Notes: a model not told the origin generated them from the sequence alone. Shown: positions 8,360-17,108, numbered from the stretch's first letter. The stretch: DNA of 64,000 nucleotides from UBA4877 sp002399285 (GCA_036771835.1 DAIPGN010000003.1:82707-146706), one strand, 5' to 3'. A program made the numbers and translations.

Positions 8360-9823
8360 TTATAGGATTATGCTTTCAGATTTGAAAAGATGAAAATCGC
8401 GCCTTAGATATTCGGACAGGAATTTGCCGCCTGCAAGGGTGATGAGTTTATCCGCTATGACAAGGCAGTCCGCCATATTGGTGACCAGCATGACGGCGGT
8501 TATATTCCGCTTTTTGAATTGATTCATAAGCCCGATGATATGCCGCCTCATATACATATCGGCGTTATTGAAGGGCTGCACGCAAAACACGATATCCGGC
8601 CCCGCAAGATAGGTCCTGTAATAGACGAGATCATACAGGGACTGCGTCCTCATTCCGGACAGGTCCGTCCGGTATATATCCTCCCCTATTATGGGCTCAA
8701 ACTCATCGATGATGCTCTTCATGATGCGTTTGCTCAGGCGCACCGGATGCGATTTCTTATCGGTCAGGAAGGCCAAATTGGCAATATAGCTCATTTCGGG
8801 GAACAGCATGGTCCGTACGGGGTCCTCCCAAATAAACGATATGCCGTTCTTAAAGGACTGCCTCGCTTCCCTTTGTCCATAAGGCTTATGCCTGAAAGAA
8901 ATTTCACCTTCGTACGGGGCGACGTCTCCGCGCATCAGGCCGATCATGTCCCTCAAGACGGTGTTGTCCAGATCCATTAAGACGGTGCATTCCCCTTTTG
9001 CAATGGAAAATGAAAGCGAATCGAGATGCTCCGTCCTTATGTCTTTAAACGTCAGGACCCTGTCGTCGCTGTTTTTTATTATGCGCTCCTGACTGATCGC
9101 AGTAAACTCGTCCATATAATAGGGAGCGACGTTTTCATTTTTAAATTCCTTCTTGTCCAATACCCTGAGTATCCTGCCGTCGCGCATGATGGATACGCGG
9201 TCGCATATCTTAAACGCCTCTTCGTGATGGCTGCAGACGTAGAGGAACGAAATGCCGCGTTCACTGAAGCTGCGCAAAAGGTCATGAAATTTCATCAGAT
9301 CGGCCGTGCTCAGCAGATTTCCTATATCCCTTATGACGATCAGTTTTGCCCCGGTCATCGCGGCGCGCAGAAGCTCCGTCTCATACCTCTCATACGGTGC
9401 GAGCTGTGAAATATATTTGCCGCCGTCCAGAGAGATTCCAAATTCGCGGGATAACTGCTCAAACTGTCCTTCCAAAACCCGGGAGCTTATCACATACTTT
9501 TTAAAACCCCTGTGCATCACGAATACGTTGTCGGCCACGGTAAGATCCTCTATCAGCCTGCCCTTCTGTTCGATCACCGCCACCCTGCCGCCAGCCGCCG
9601 GACCGTGGCCGCCGCTCTGCAGGGTCTCATTGATATAGACATGTCCGTACCGTATCTGTAAATTTCGTTCAAGAAGATCGATCAAAAAGGCCTGGCCGTT
9701 TGTATTGACACCGATAAGCCCCATGATCTCGCCGCCGAATATATGAAGGTTAAAGTCATCCAGCAGCAACATATCGTCCCGGGCGGCGGTGACATGCTCC
9801 ATTCTCAATATCTCACTTCTCAT
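8360..9823 (-). CDS. Degenerate RbsA-like protein, both ATP sites lost
   Basis: A 487-residue protein that follows the RbsA two-domain layout but has lost the nucleotide motifs. Where Walker A should be (residues 38-46) it reads GVNTNGQAF, without the P-loop lysine. Domain 1 has QLAPYERYE in place of LSGGQ and KLIVIRDIGNLL in place of the Walker B DEP. Domain 2 has MDLDNTVLR for the P-loop, LSGMRTQ for the signature and IVFCVQPFNN for Walker B. ATP hydrolysis is therefore unlikely. It overlaps the histidine kinase gene by 11 bases, has its own GGAGG, and precedes the true ATPase. I infer a regulatory or scaffolding role linking transporter and sensor; this is not proven. Confidence 0.8.
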   Translation of the reverse strand: MRSEILRMEHVTAARDDMLLLDDFNLHIFGGEIMGLIGVNTNGQAFLIDLLERNLQIRYGHVYINETLQSGGHGPAAGGRVAVIEQKGRLIEDLTVADNVFVMHRGFKKYVISSRVLEGQFEQLSREFGISLDGGKYISQLAPYERYETELLRAAMTGAKLIVIRDIGNLLSTADLMKFHDLLRSFSERGISFLYVCSHHEEAFKICDRVSIMRDGRILRVLDKKEFKNENVAPYYMDEFTAISQERIIKNSDDRVLTFKDIRTEHLDSLSFSIAKGECTVLMDLDNTVLRDMIGLMRGDVAPYEGEISFRHKPYGQREARQSFKNGISFIWEDPVRTMLFPEMSYIANLAFLTDKKSHPVRLSKRIMKSIIDEFEPIIGEDIYRTDLSGMRTQSLYDLVYYRTYLAGPDIVFCVQPFNNADMYMRRHIIGLMNQFKKRNITAVMLVTNMADCLVIADKLITLAGGKFLSEYLRRDFHLFKSESIIL

Positions 9824-10853
9824 TGGCCGCCTCCTCCCCCTCTTTGATCCTCGGAAGAGTAATCTCCACGTCCGTCCCGACGTTCACGGTACTGTACAGG
9901 TATATGCCGTACTCTTCTCCAAAAAGCAATTTGATGCGGCTGTTTACATTCTCTATCGCAATGCCGCCGTGTTTTTCTCCCTCCTGCTTTATATAGTCAA
10001 AGGACATGCCTTTTAATTTATCATCTATCTCCTTAAGCAACTCTTCGCTCATACCAACTCCGTTATCCGATATCGTTATGATAAGACGTTTCTCCGTGCA
10101 TTCCAGCTTCAGCCTGATCTCTCCGACGCCTATCTTACGCTCCACTCCGTGATTGATCGCATTTTCCACAATGGGCTGCAGTATCAGTTTGGGAACGCGG
10201 CAGGACATTATATCCGCTTCATCCGCAGGATCATATTCCACGCTCAGCTTAAGCCTTTCACCGAATCTGTACTGCTGAATGATGTAATAGTTGTGCACGT
10301 TTCTCAGTTCGTCCTCCAAAGTAACCAGGTTTTCCACATTGGAGATGGTATAGCGGAAGAAAGTAGACAAGGCCTCCAGCATATCGGCAGCCTTGTCCAG
10401 TCCCGCGCTCAGCGCCTCGCCCCTTATTCCCTCCAGCGTATTATACAGAAAGTGCGGATTGATCTGATTTTGCAGCGCCAGATACTGGGCCTGTTTCTTG
10501 TTGGCATTGAGGAGTTCATACGTCTCCATGATATCCTGTACCTTGTCTATTACCTCATTCATCTCCGGACTGAGTATAACATCCTGGTCGAGTATCCCCT
10601 TTATGGTATAGCCCTCCACAAAGAGCTGCAAAACTTTCTCATTGGCCCTGTAAGGTTTATATATCCAAAAATAAAACAGAAGCATCAAAATAACGGTAAG
10701 TATACATCCCGTTATCAAACATGCCCTGCCGGTATTCTTCTCGACTGTCAATACGCCCAATTCGATCAGCATGGTAAATATTATTGCGAACAACAAAATA
10801 ATGGACAGTATCACCCTCGTAGACAGATAATTGAGTCCCTTGAATTTTTTCAT
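9813..10853 (-). CDS. YesM/LytS-type sensor histidine kinase
   Basis: A 346-residue kinase with two membrane helices (about residues 12-34 and 42-65) separated by only a few residues. It has no sizeable extracellular sensor domain. A short linker leads to the His_kinase domain, with the phospho-acceptor in NQINPHFLYNTLE (His134), then the ATPase domain with VENAINHG and DNGVGM. The missing sensor is notable: the signal must come through a partner, possibly the transporter or the degenerate ATPase gene that overlaps it. The cognate response regulator lies 14 bases upstream in the same operon. Confidence 0.88.
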   Translation of the reverse strand: MKKFKGLNYLSTRVILSIILLFAIIFTMLIELGVLTVEKNTGRACLITGCILTVILMLLFYFWIYKPYRANEKVLQLFVEGYTIKGILDQDVILSPEMNEVIDKVQDIMETYELLNANKKQAQYLALQNQINPHFLYNTLEGIRGEALSAGLDKAADMLEALSTFFRYTISNVENLVTLEDELRNVHNYYIIQQYRFGERLKLSVEYDPADEADIMSCRVPKLILQPIVENAINHGVERKIGVGEIRLKLECTEKRLIITISDNGVGMSEELLKEIDDKLKGMSFDYIKQEGEKHGGIAIENVNSRIKLLFGEEYGIYLYSTVNVGTDVEITLPRIKEGEEAANEK

Positions 10854-10867
10854 CTGCCGTCACCCGC

Positions 10868-12484
10868 CTATGAATAGAGCTTTCTATACTCTCTCGGCTT
10901 AAGTCCCGTAAGCTTGCGGAAGTTCTGAGTGAAATACTTCAGATCGCTATAGCCCACCCGTCCGCATATGTCCGCAATATTTAAGTCGGTATCGCGCAGC
11001 AATTCCTTTGCCTTGTTTATCCTGGTCTCGGTAAGATAGTCTGTGAAATTCACTCCGCACATCTTTTTGAAAAGCGTGCTGAAATAGGCGGAATTAAATC
11101 CCACCATAGCGCTGGTTTCCTCCAGGGTGACGGGCTTCATATAATTCTCCTGAATATATTTTTTGACTATGCGTATCGGTTTCGACTCCTCCTGTTTCTT
11201 CTGCTCTATGACCGACTTCATGGATCCGCTTATTTCCTCATTCAGATATTGAAAGATCTCATCCACCGTTCTGCACCGCCAAACGTGGGTGCGGAATTTA
11301 TCCGTCAATTCATTGCGGTCGTCTATAAATATCCCGTTGTTGCGAAGCTGCGTAAGATATATCGCATAGGCTTCCTCCGATAGAGAAACGATATCCAGCC
11401 CGCTTAAATTCTTTGCGTATATGACCTTGGCATGAAAATTACTCAAATCATTGACTATCCCGTCCGCATCCATTACCTCTATCGCAGGTCCCATCGACCT
11501 GTTGAGCTCCGCCAACAGCCGCGTCTTTAATTCATGGGAATTGCCCGCCGCCGAATCTTCAACAAGCCTGCCTGTACCTGCGATCAGGCGCTGCCCAGCG
11601 GCATAAACAGCAGAATTATAGCTATCCTTAAATTTATTTATATCGTCGTAGGCCTCTCCCACGCAGACGGTAAAGTCAAACTGTTCGAACGCAGCCCTCT
11701 GCTGCGCCAATTCATCCAATACCACCATAAATTGATTGCGGATGGATTTTTTTGATCCCTCCGCATAGTTGGCAATGCAATAGACAGTACTGTCCGCAGG
11801 ATAAATGCCCATTTCAAAACAATGGCCGCTAAGCGCGTTATTCAGTATTTGCGTCACCTTCTCCTCCAAAATCGGAATGGCATTGTCATATTGATCATCA
11901 TAGCCGCAGTCTATCTTTACGCATATCACCTGAAATATTCCCTCCATAAAGGAATAATGATACGCGCTGTTTATCGCGGCGATAGTCATGTCATCAGAGG
12001 TAAAATCCCTTTTCATAAAGAGATCCTTAAAAAGATTTTCATGCAGTCTATCCGTGTCGCTCTCTATCTGCTTCTTTAGTTGTTCCTCCTCATTGACCTG
12101 CTTTATTCTGCGGGCATATCTGCCTCTGACCTTTTCCAGCGCAGATAAGAGTTCGCTCTTCTTAATGGGCTTGAGCAGATAATCACCCACGCCGTATTTT
12201 ACGGCATGCTGCGCATACTCGAAATGGCCGTATCCGCTTATGATGATAAACTGCAGCTTCCCGTCCATTTCTTTGGCACGCCTTATCATCTCCAGACCGT
12301 CGTATCCCGGCATGCGTATATCCGTTATTATCAGATCGGGACCATATCCGCGGATCATATCCAGTACTTCCACACCGTTATGAGCGATCCCCACTATGCT
12401 CATGCCCAGAGCATCCCAGTCAATTAAATTTTCTATCAGCCGGCATACGTTTTCTTCATCGTCCGCAATGATCACCTTGATCAT
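10868..12484 (-). CDS. YesN-type response regulator with AraC HTH
   Basis: A 538-residue response regulator. The receiver domain occupies about residues 1-120 (acidic pair at 8-9, phospho-acceptor Asp55 in LIITDIRMPG, conserved Lys in YLLKPIKKSE). A long middle region of about 300 residues with no recognised motif follows, and then a C-terminal AraC pair of helix-turn-helices (ETSAMVGFNSAYFSTLFKK and ADICGRVGYSDLKYFTQNF). It is the first gene of the sugar operon, with a strong GGAGGAGGGGG before ATG 12484. It probably activates this operon when phosphorylated by the YesM-like kinase. Confidence 0.9.
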   Translation of the reverse strand: MIKVIIADDEENVCRLIENLIDWDALGMSIVGIAHNGVEVLDMIRGYGPDLIITDIRMPGYDGLEMIRRAKEMDGKLQFIIISGYGHFEYAQHAVKYGVGDYLLKPIKKSELLSALEKVRGRYARRIKQVNEEEQLKKQIESDTDRLHENLFKDLFMKRDFTSDDMTIAAINSAYHYSFMEGIFQVICVKIDCGYDDQYDNAIPILEEKVTQILNNALSGHCFEMGIYPADSTVYCIANYAEGSKKSIRNQFMVVLDELAQQRAAFEQFDFTVCVGEAYDDINKFKDSYNSAVYAAGQRLIAGTGRLVEDSAAGNSHELKTRLLAELNRSMGPAIEVMDADGIVNDLSNFHAKVIYAKNLSGLDIVSLSEEAYAIYLTQLRNNGIFIDDRNELTDKFRTHVWRCRTVDEIFQYLNEEISGSMKSVIEQKKQEESKPIRIVKKYIQENYMKPVTLEETSAMVGFNSAYFSTLFKKMCGVNFTDYLTETRINKAKELLRDTDLNIADICGRVGYSDLKYFTQNFRKLTGLKPREYRKLYS

Positions 12485-12887
12485 AAACTTCCCCCTCCTC
12501 CGACACGCACTGTGATATGATATAACTCATACAACCATAATCATAAATTCAACAAAAAGGTGCAAAATCCTTCCCACTTTTTTATTTCGGTTGACGCCAG
12601 CCAATCAATACGATCAAGGTCTCACAGCCTGCATGCCATTATCGATACCATATCGTAGAAAATCATATTTGCTTCTTGTGCTATTAAACATGTCAAGCGC
12701 CTTAAGTATGTCACATTACCTGTAAATCCATAAACTTTTCCACAGTATGAAGGAATTTTACGGCCTATATAGAATATATATATTATGTAGTATGGTCTAT
12801 ATACAAATATATACGGTATATTTATGAAATATTATAAAGCGCAGAATGAATCAAACGATCACTGCACATAGAAATGGAGGATCAAAA
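12485..12887. promoter_or_regulatory. Divergent intergenic region, 403 bases
   Basis: A non-coding, AT-rich stretch between the sugar operon (minus) and the GAPDH-like gene (plus). A plausible promoter for the plus-strand gene is TTTACG (12757-12762), 18-bp spacer, TATTAT (12781-12786), leaving a leader of about 95 bases. On the minus strand only weak hexamers are visible (TTGCAC, 17 bp, GATTAT). The stretch 12600-12750 contains no feature I recognise, though AraC-type regulators usually bind such regions. Confidence 0.4.
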
Positions 12888-13850
12888 TTGAGCACAAGAA
12901 TTGCTATTGACGGAGCAGGACGTATAGGCATGGATCTGCTTAGGATCATATATGAAGACAAAGAGGATATCGACGTGGCCGCCGTAAACGGCGGCGGCGA
13001 CCACGAGTCGGACATCCGGCGCTTTGCGCACGACTCCGTATATGGGGACTACAAAGGCAGTGCCGTATATGCGGACGGTTCGCTCTTAATAGATGGGAAA
13101 AAAATATTATATTTTCATGAGTATGACGTGGAAAAACTGCCGTGGCAGGACCTAAACATCGACGTGGTCATAGACGCCTCGGATAATCCGGCATATAAAC
13201 ATGTATCTGCCGGAGCAAAAAGGGTGGTCGTCGCTTCACCCGCCGACAGGGCAGATATCACGGTCGTAATGGGTGTCAATCATAACATGTATAGGCCCGA
13301 AAGGCACAAGACCATATCCCTGACCAACCCGGCGGTAAATTGTATCGCTCCCATCATGAATATAATACATAAAAAGTTCTATATCTTAAAGGGCAACGTC
13401 ACCGTGATCAGTCCATACTGCGTTTCGGATACGGATTGCCTGACCTCGAAAGCATCAAACTTCACAATACCGCCCCGCGCCGCGGATAACGTCCGGTCCA
13501 TCGGCTGCGTCATCCCGGAACTGGAGGGAAAATTTAACGGCATCTCCCTCATGGCTCCCACAGACGCCGTATCTTTGGCCGACATGAACCTCATGGTGGG
13601 CAAGCAGACAAACGTGGTGGCAATAAATGAATATCTAAAAGCGATGGCAGCCGGCCCACACAGGGGAATACTGTCATTTAATGAGAAACAGCTTCCAATG
13701 TCAGACTTCAAGGGCGACCATCATTCCGCAATAATAGAACCCCTCTCTACGGTCGTGTCCGACGGCAACATAGTGAAGATAATGGCGGCGTACGATAATG
13801 AGTATGGCTACTGCCACAGGATCATCGACTTCATTAAATATATCGGATAG
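12888..13850 (+). CDS. GAPDH homologue lacking catalytic residues
   Basis: A 320-residue protein with the full glyceraldehyde-3-phosphate dehydrogenase layout: IDGAGRIG nucleotide loop, AHDSVYGDY, GAKRVVVASPA, and the C-terminal DNEYGY. The active site is gone. The catalytic motif SCTTNC is replaced by TNPAVNC, so the nucleophilic Cys is Pro (residue 148) while the second Cys (152) remains. The TVHAYT histidine segment reads TVISPYC, and the phosphate-binding Arg of FRVP is Met in SLMAP. TTG 12888 is chosen because GGAGG lies 7 bases before it; an in-frame ATG at 12846 has none. Probably a pseudoenzyme, possibly a sensor of nucleotide or sugar phosphate. Confidence 0.85.
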   Translation: MSTRIAIDGAGRIGMDLLRIIYEDKEDIDVAAVNGGGDHESDIRRFAHDSVYGDYKGSAVYADGSLLIDGKKILYFHEYDVEKLPWQDLNIDVVIDASDNPAYKHVSAGAKRVVVASPADRADITVVMGVNHNMYRPERHKTISLTNPAVNCIAPIMNIIHKKFYILKGNVTVISPYCVSDTDCLTSKASNFTIPPRAADNVRSIGCVIPELEGKFNGISLMAPTDAVSLADMNLMVGKQTNVVAINEYLKAMAAGPHRGILSFNEKQLPMSDFKGDHHSAIIEPLSTVVSDGNIVKIMAAYDNEYGYCHRIIDFIKYIG

Positions 13851-13902
13851 AGTTCAGAGACTCTGCCAAAAACTACTGCACAACACATATAAGTGGAGAA
13901 CT

Positions 13903-13944
13903 AAAAAGATGGCTTGCACTTCGATCGTGCAGGCCGTCCTTTTA
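13903..13944. terminator. Bidirectional terminator
   Basis: A 12-bp stem with two G-U pairs (GATGGCTTGCAC / GTGCAGGCCGTC, 7-base loop) between convergent genes. On the plus strand CTTTTATAT follows; on the minus strand TTTTTAG follows. It serves the GAPDH-like gene and the DUF4186 gene. Confidence 0.8.
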
Positions 13945-13961
13945 TATAACGTCTTTGTTTT

Positions 13962-14321
13962 CTACTCATCTTTCATCTGACGCTCGATCCAAGCCGTCAG
14001 CAGATTCACGATCTTTTCCTGTTGGCGTTCATTCAGCTCGGTGTCCTTCGGCACATCGTACCACTTGTTGAGACAGCCCCGGCAGCAGCAGGCGCATGCA
14101 TGCTGCGCAATGAATACCGGATGACCTTGCATAGGAGTCTGTCTGCCGTCGTTGGGTATAGCGGCCGGCGCCAACCGCTGCCGCACAAAATCCTGTGCGT
14201 GGAGGCGAATGGTTTCCATTCCCTTTTCCCGTACATATGCCTTATCCTTTTCCTTCAAGGCAAAACCGGCCCGGAATTTTGAAGTCTTAAGCCTGTCCAG
14301 CGCTTCGTCTATCGTCTGCAT
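13962..14321 (-). CDS. DUF4186 family protein
   Basis: A protein of about 119 residues beginning MQTIDEALDRLKTSKF. The pattern RAGFALKEKDKAYV, then QHACACCCRGCLNKWY and a C-terminal helical tail, matches DUF4186, a small cysteine-rich family of unknown function. The five clustered cysteines suggest metal binding, which is inference. The frame is open to 14432, but that extension lacks homology. AAGGGG ending about 10 bases before ATG 14321 supports the shorter start. Confidence 0.75.
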   Translation of the reverse strand: MQTIDEALDRLKTSKFRAGFALKEKDKAYVREKGMETIRLHAQDFVRQRLAPAAIPNDGRQTPMQGHPVFIAQHACACCCRGCLNKWYDVPKDTELNERQQEKIVNLLTAWIERQMKDE

Positions 14322-14493
14322 AATATTTTGCCCCTTATTAACTATCTTGCCATACCAATGGATTGAGAGTGGTTTATTTAAAAAAATACGCCTTTGAAAA
14401 TCAGATCTATGGTCTTTGCCGCAGAGGTGCAATTCTGCCTATAAAAAAATCGTCCGAACAGATCTTTCTGCCGACGATATTGTTTACTCTATT

Positions 14494-14570
14494 TGGTAGC
14501 GGCGAGTGGATTTGAACCACCGACACTTCGGGTATGAACCGAATGCTCTCGCCAACTGAGCTACGCCGCC
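14494..14570 (-). tRNA. tRNA-Met (CAT), elongator
   Basis: The minus strand folds as a complete cloverleaf: acceptor GGCGGCG with CGCCGCU (one G-U at the end), D-arm GCTCAGTTGGCGAGAGC, anticodon stem TTCGG/CCGAA holding CAT, T-loop GGTTCAAATCC, and encoded ACCA. Unlike the neighbouring initiator it has no three-G:C anticodon stem, so this is the elongator. Confidence 0.93.
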
Positions 14571-14576
14571 ATAAAT

Positions 14577-14652
14577 TGGTTGCGGGGGTAGGATTTGAAC
14601 CTACGACCTCCGGGTTATGAGCCCGACGAGCTTCCAGCTGCTCCACCCCGCG
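14577..14652 (-). tRNA. tRNA-fMet (CAT), initiator
   Basis: The cloverleaf begins CGCGGGG and ends CCCCGCAACCA, so position 1 is an unpaired C opposite A72, a hallmark of initiator tRNA. The anticodon stem has the three G:C pairs GGG/CCC around CTCATAA. The anticodon is CAT and CCA is encoded. Confidence 0.95.
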
Positions 14653-14675
14653 ATGTTTATTATTTAGCTTAGCCC

Positions 14676-14764
14676 TGGTGCCGGAGACCGGAATCGAACC
14701 GGTACGGGCTTTTAGGCCCGCGGGATTTTAAGTCCCGTGCGTCTGCCAGTTCCGCCACTCCGGC
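14676..14764 (-). tRNA. tRNA-Leu (TAA)
   Basis: An 89-nt class II tRNA with acceptor GCCGGAG/CTCCGGC, a long variable arm (CGGGCCTAAAAGCCCG), anticodon TAA in CTTAAAA, T-loop GGTTCGATTCC and an encoded ACCA. The long variable arm and anticodon identify tRNA-Leu. It is the first of three closely spaced minus-strand tRNAs. Confidence 0.95.
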
Positions 14765-14907
14765 AGCTGACAGATTCTATTATATTGCCTGTATACGGTT
14801 TTGTCAATACCTTATGCCAAATTTATACTTAAAAAGTGGTCAAACGTTAATTGAAAAAGTAATTTTATTGCTTACGCCGCATGGCCATAACAGCATACCA
14901 TTGTGTC

Positions 14908-15771
14908 CTACAGCAGATAGCCTTCGAGGTTGTCCCAGTCGCTCACGCATATGCCGTCCGCCTTGAGCATATCCAGGCTCTCTTCCAGTATTGCCGTGCC
15001 TGCCAGTATTATATCCTCTCTGCCTCTCTGCAATCCCTTTATCTCTTTCATTTCATCGGGTGACGCGCTGCAAAACCGTCGTCTCATTGCATTGATATGT
15101 GTGGCCGGCAAAAAATATCCCTGCACCATGGACTCATCATATTCTTCCAGGCCGATATCCACAGAGGCCAGGCTGGTTATGGTGCCGCCTATGCCGACGA
15201 TCCTTTTTGCGCTGATGATATCCTTTATATGCGGCTTGAGCATATCTTCAACTTCTTCGCAGAGTCCGGCAAGGTTGCCCGCCGAAATGAATCTTTCAGT
15301 AAACCTGACGGAGCCCATATTTAAGCTGAATTTGTCCGATATGTTTTGCATTCCCTTTATAAATTCGGTGCTTCCCCCGCCGATATCCAGCACAAGTTTG
15401 GACTCGTCTTTGGGGAAGAGAGCGGATGCTCCTATAAAATCCAGTTCCGCCTCTTTATCTCCGTCTATGACCTCTATGTCTATGCCCGCGCCCTCTTTCA
15501 CCATGCCGCAAAACTCTCCGCGGTTTTCGGCGTCTCTTACCGCGCTTGTGGCAAAGGCCCTTGGGATAACTCCATATCTCTCGGCATCTTCCGCATATTC
15601 TTTGACCGCGGCTAAAGTCCTGGCCATCGGCTGCGGCTGCAAAAAGCCTCTGTCCACGCCTTCTCCCAGTCTTGTTATGGAAACTTTCTTTACCACTCTG
15701 TTCATTCTCTCAGTGTCCATAATCAGCAGTCTTGTTGAATTTGTACCTATATCTATAGCTGCTTTTAACAT
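14908..15771 (-). CDS. Ppx/GppA-family phosphatase
   Basis: A 287-residue member of the exopolyphosphatase/guanosine-pentaphosphatase family (ASKHA fold). Motifs include the N-terminal phosphate loop DIGTNSTRLLIMD, ATSAVRDAENR, the second phosphate loop LVLDIGGGSTEFI, and GIGGTITSLAS near the C terminus. At this length it is the short form without the C-terminal HD-like domains of E. coli Ppx. It should act on polyphosphate or pppGpp; sequence alone does not separate the two. It ends the yabP-yabQ-divIC-S1 gene string and has GGGGTG before ATG 15771. Confidence 0.85.
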   Translation of the reverse strand: MLKAAIDIGTNSTRLLIMDTERMNRVVKKVSITRLGEGVDRGFLQPQPMARTLAAVKEYAEDAERYGVIPRAFATSAVRDAENRGEFCGMVKEGAGIDIEVIDGDKEAELDFIGASALFPKDESKLVLDIGGGSTEFIKGMQNISDKFSLNMGSVRFTERFISAGNLAGLCEEVEDMLKPHIKDIISAKRIVGIGGTITSLASVDIGLEEYDESMVQGYFLPATHINAMRRRFCSASPDEMKEIKGLQRGREDIILAGTAILEESLDMLKADGICVSDWDNLEGYLL

Positions 15772-15784
15772 GTTTCACCCCACT

Positions 15785-15814
15785 AAAAATGCATCTCACT
15801 ATATGTGAAATGCA
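15785..15814 (-). terminator. Terminator after the S1-domain gene
   Basis: On the minus strand TGCATTTCAC and GTGAGATGCA pair over 10 bp (one G-U, 5-base loop) and are followed by TTTTTAG. It lies 10 bases beyond the S1-protein stop and just before the Ppx gene, which it may partly separate from the yab cluster. Confidence 0.75.
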
Positions 15815-15823
15815 CTGTGTGCC

Positions 15824-16237
15824 TCAATATTCCAATGTCTTTACTCTGGTATTGCCGCGGCCGCCCCTGGCATCATGATGCTTTTTCAACTGCTGCTGTT
15901 TCTCCTCGCTGTCCTTCATGAATTTTGCAAGCCTGTCCTCGAAGGACTGAGAATTCTCCTGTCTTCTTCCCCTGTCATACTCCATGGGACCGCTTCTTCT
16001 TCTATCCACAGCCTTCTTGATAGAAAGACTTATTTTACCGCCTTTATCTACGGAAAGTACCTTCACTTTTACCTTGTCGTTTTCCTTCAGGTAATCATGT
16101 ATATCCTTCACATAGGTGTCGGCAACTTCCGATATATGAACCAATCCCGTTTTCCCATCCGGGAGTTGGACAAAGGCACCGAAGTTTGTGATGTTTTTGA
16201 CTGTGCCTTCAATAACCGCTCCAACTTCAATTGGCAT
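15824..16237 (-). CDS. S1 RNA-binding domain protein (YabR-like)
   Basis: A 137-residue protein with one S1 domain in residues 1-72 (EVGAVIEGTVKNITNFGAFV, then TGLVHISEVADTYV and KVKVLSVDKGGKISLS). A basic, glutamine-rich tail with RRRSGP and KKHHDARGG follows and is probably disordered and RNA-binding. It resembles B. subtilis YabR, which sits in the same place after divIC. It starts at ATG 16237 behind AAAGGAGG. The function is presumably ribosome- or RNA-associated; the exact role is not known. Confidence 0.85.
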   Translation of the reverse strand: MPIEVGAVIEGTVKNITNFGAFVQLPDGKTGLVHISEVADTYVKDIHDYLKENDKVKVKVLSVDKGGKISLSIKKAVDRRRSGPMEYDRGRRQENSQSFEDRLAKFMKDSEEKQQQLKKHHDARGGRGNTRVKTLEY

Positions 16238-16313
16238 AAAAGTAATAATTCCTCCTTTAAATTTTTCAATATGACTATAATATACTATAAATCAAAATAA
16301 ATTTCAATATCTT

Positions 16314-16610
16314 CTACTTTCCGGCCCCCCTTATCGGATCTGCAAACTTTCCCGTATCTACGTAGATGATGTCCCCGTCTCTTACCAACCCCAGTTTTTC
16401 TCTGGCGATCTTCTCCGCATAGGCATCGGTCGAAACCTCTTTCAGCGTCTTATTATAGTTTTCGGTTTCCTTCTTTGCCTGCAGTATCTGTTCGCTGAGA
16501 CCAGCCTTCTTTGCCTCCATGCGCCTTATGGTCATCTGCTGGCCTATCAGCGTGACGGATATATAGATGGCCAGTACTACGAACAGAAATTCTTTGATCA
16601 GTTTCTTCAT
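16314..16610 (-). CDS. divIC: Cell-division protein DivIC/FtsB family
   Basis: A 98-residue single-pass membrane protein: a short cytoplasmic N terminus, one membrane helix (LFVVLAIYISVTLIG), then a coiled coil (RRMEAKKAGLSEQILQAKKE) and the typical end EKIAREKLGLVRDGDIIYV of septum-formation initiators. DivIC with FtsL and DivIB stabilises the division complex. Position between yabQ and the S1 gene agrees with the conserved Firmicute order. Confidence 0.9.
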   Translation of the reverse strand: MKKLIKEFLFVVLAIYISVTLIGQQMTIRRMEAKKAGLSEQILQAKKETENYNKTLKEVSTDAYAEKIAREKLGLVRDGDIIYVDTGKFADPIRGAGK

Positions 16611-16648
16611 ATGGACATCCCCTTATATATATATTCGACATACGTTAA

Positions 16649-17068
16649 TCAATTCCTTTTACTTCTGTGAAAAAAATTTATTCCTCCCGCCTTTTTTGCT
16701 CCCATACCTATAATATGCGTTACCCATCCGACTGCCATCATTATTATATGGAAAGAACCGACTATGGCCGAGAATATTATATCCAATATTTTTACCACGA
16801 TAAAGCTCAATGTGTAATGGTATAAGACGGCCCCCGCTATGGCGCCCATTATGGAAAACATCCTGATCTCGCCATAGTTGCTCCAATAGAGGAATAAAAA
16901 AAGAACGCCTGCCTGTATTATCCAAAAGAGTATGTCCTCTATGGAGTCAAGTATCTTTATTTTTCTGAAGCGGCGCCTTTTTTGCCGGTAAATATCGAAT
17001 AATACCCCCATTAAAATGCCGCAGTAGACCATGGTGAGGAAGGCATATACCTCTGCTGTTATGTCCAT
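16649..17068 (-). CDS. yabQ: Spore cortex biosynthesis protein YabQ
   Basis: A 139-residue membrane protein with four to five hydrophobic segments. It matches YabQ through the opening AFLTMVYCGILMGVLFDIYR and the DSIEDILFWIIQAGVLF segment. YabQ is needed for spore cortex formation in B. subtilis and sits in the outer forespore membrane. The gene follows yabP by 40 bases and precedes divIC, as in other spore formers, so the organism very probably sporulates. Confidence 0.9.
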   Translation of the reverse strand: MDITAEVYAFLTMVYCGILMGVLFDIYRQKRRRFRKIKILDSIEDILFWIIQAGVLFLFLYWSNYGEIRMFSIMGAIAGAVLYHYTLSFIVVKILDIIFSAIVGSFHIIMMAVGWVTHIIGMGAKKAGGINFFHRSKRN

Positions 17069-17108
17069 ACATACACCCCTAAGATATAAAAATAGGCCAC
17101 AGTGCAGC

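Noticed and set aside
14407..14646. Open frame of 79 codons
   Set aside because: It covers the tRNA-Met and most of the tRNA-fMet gene in antisense; the apparent peptide is read from tRNA sequence.
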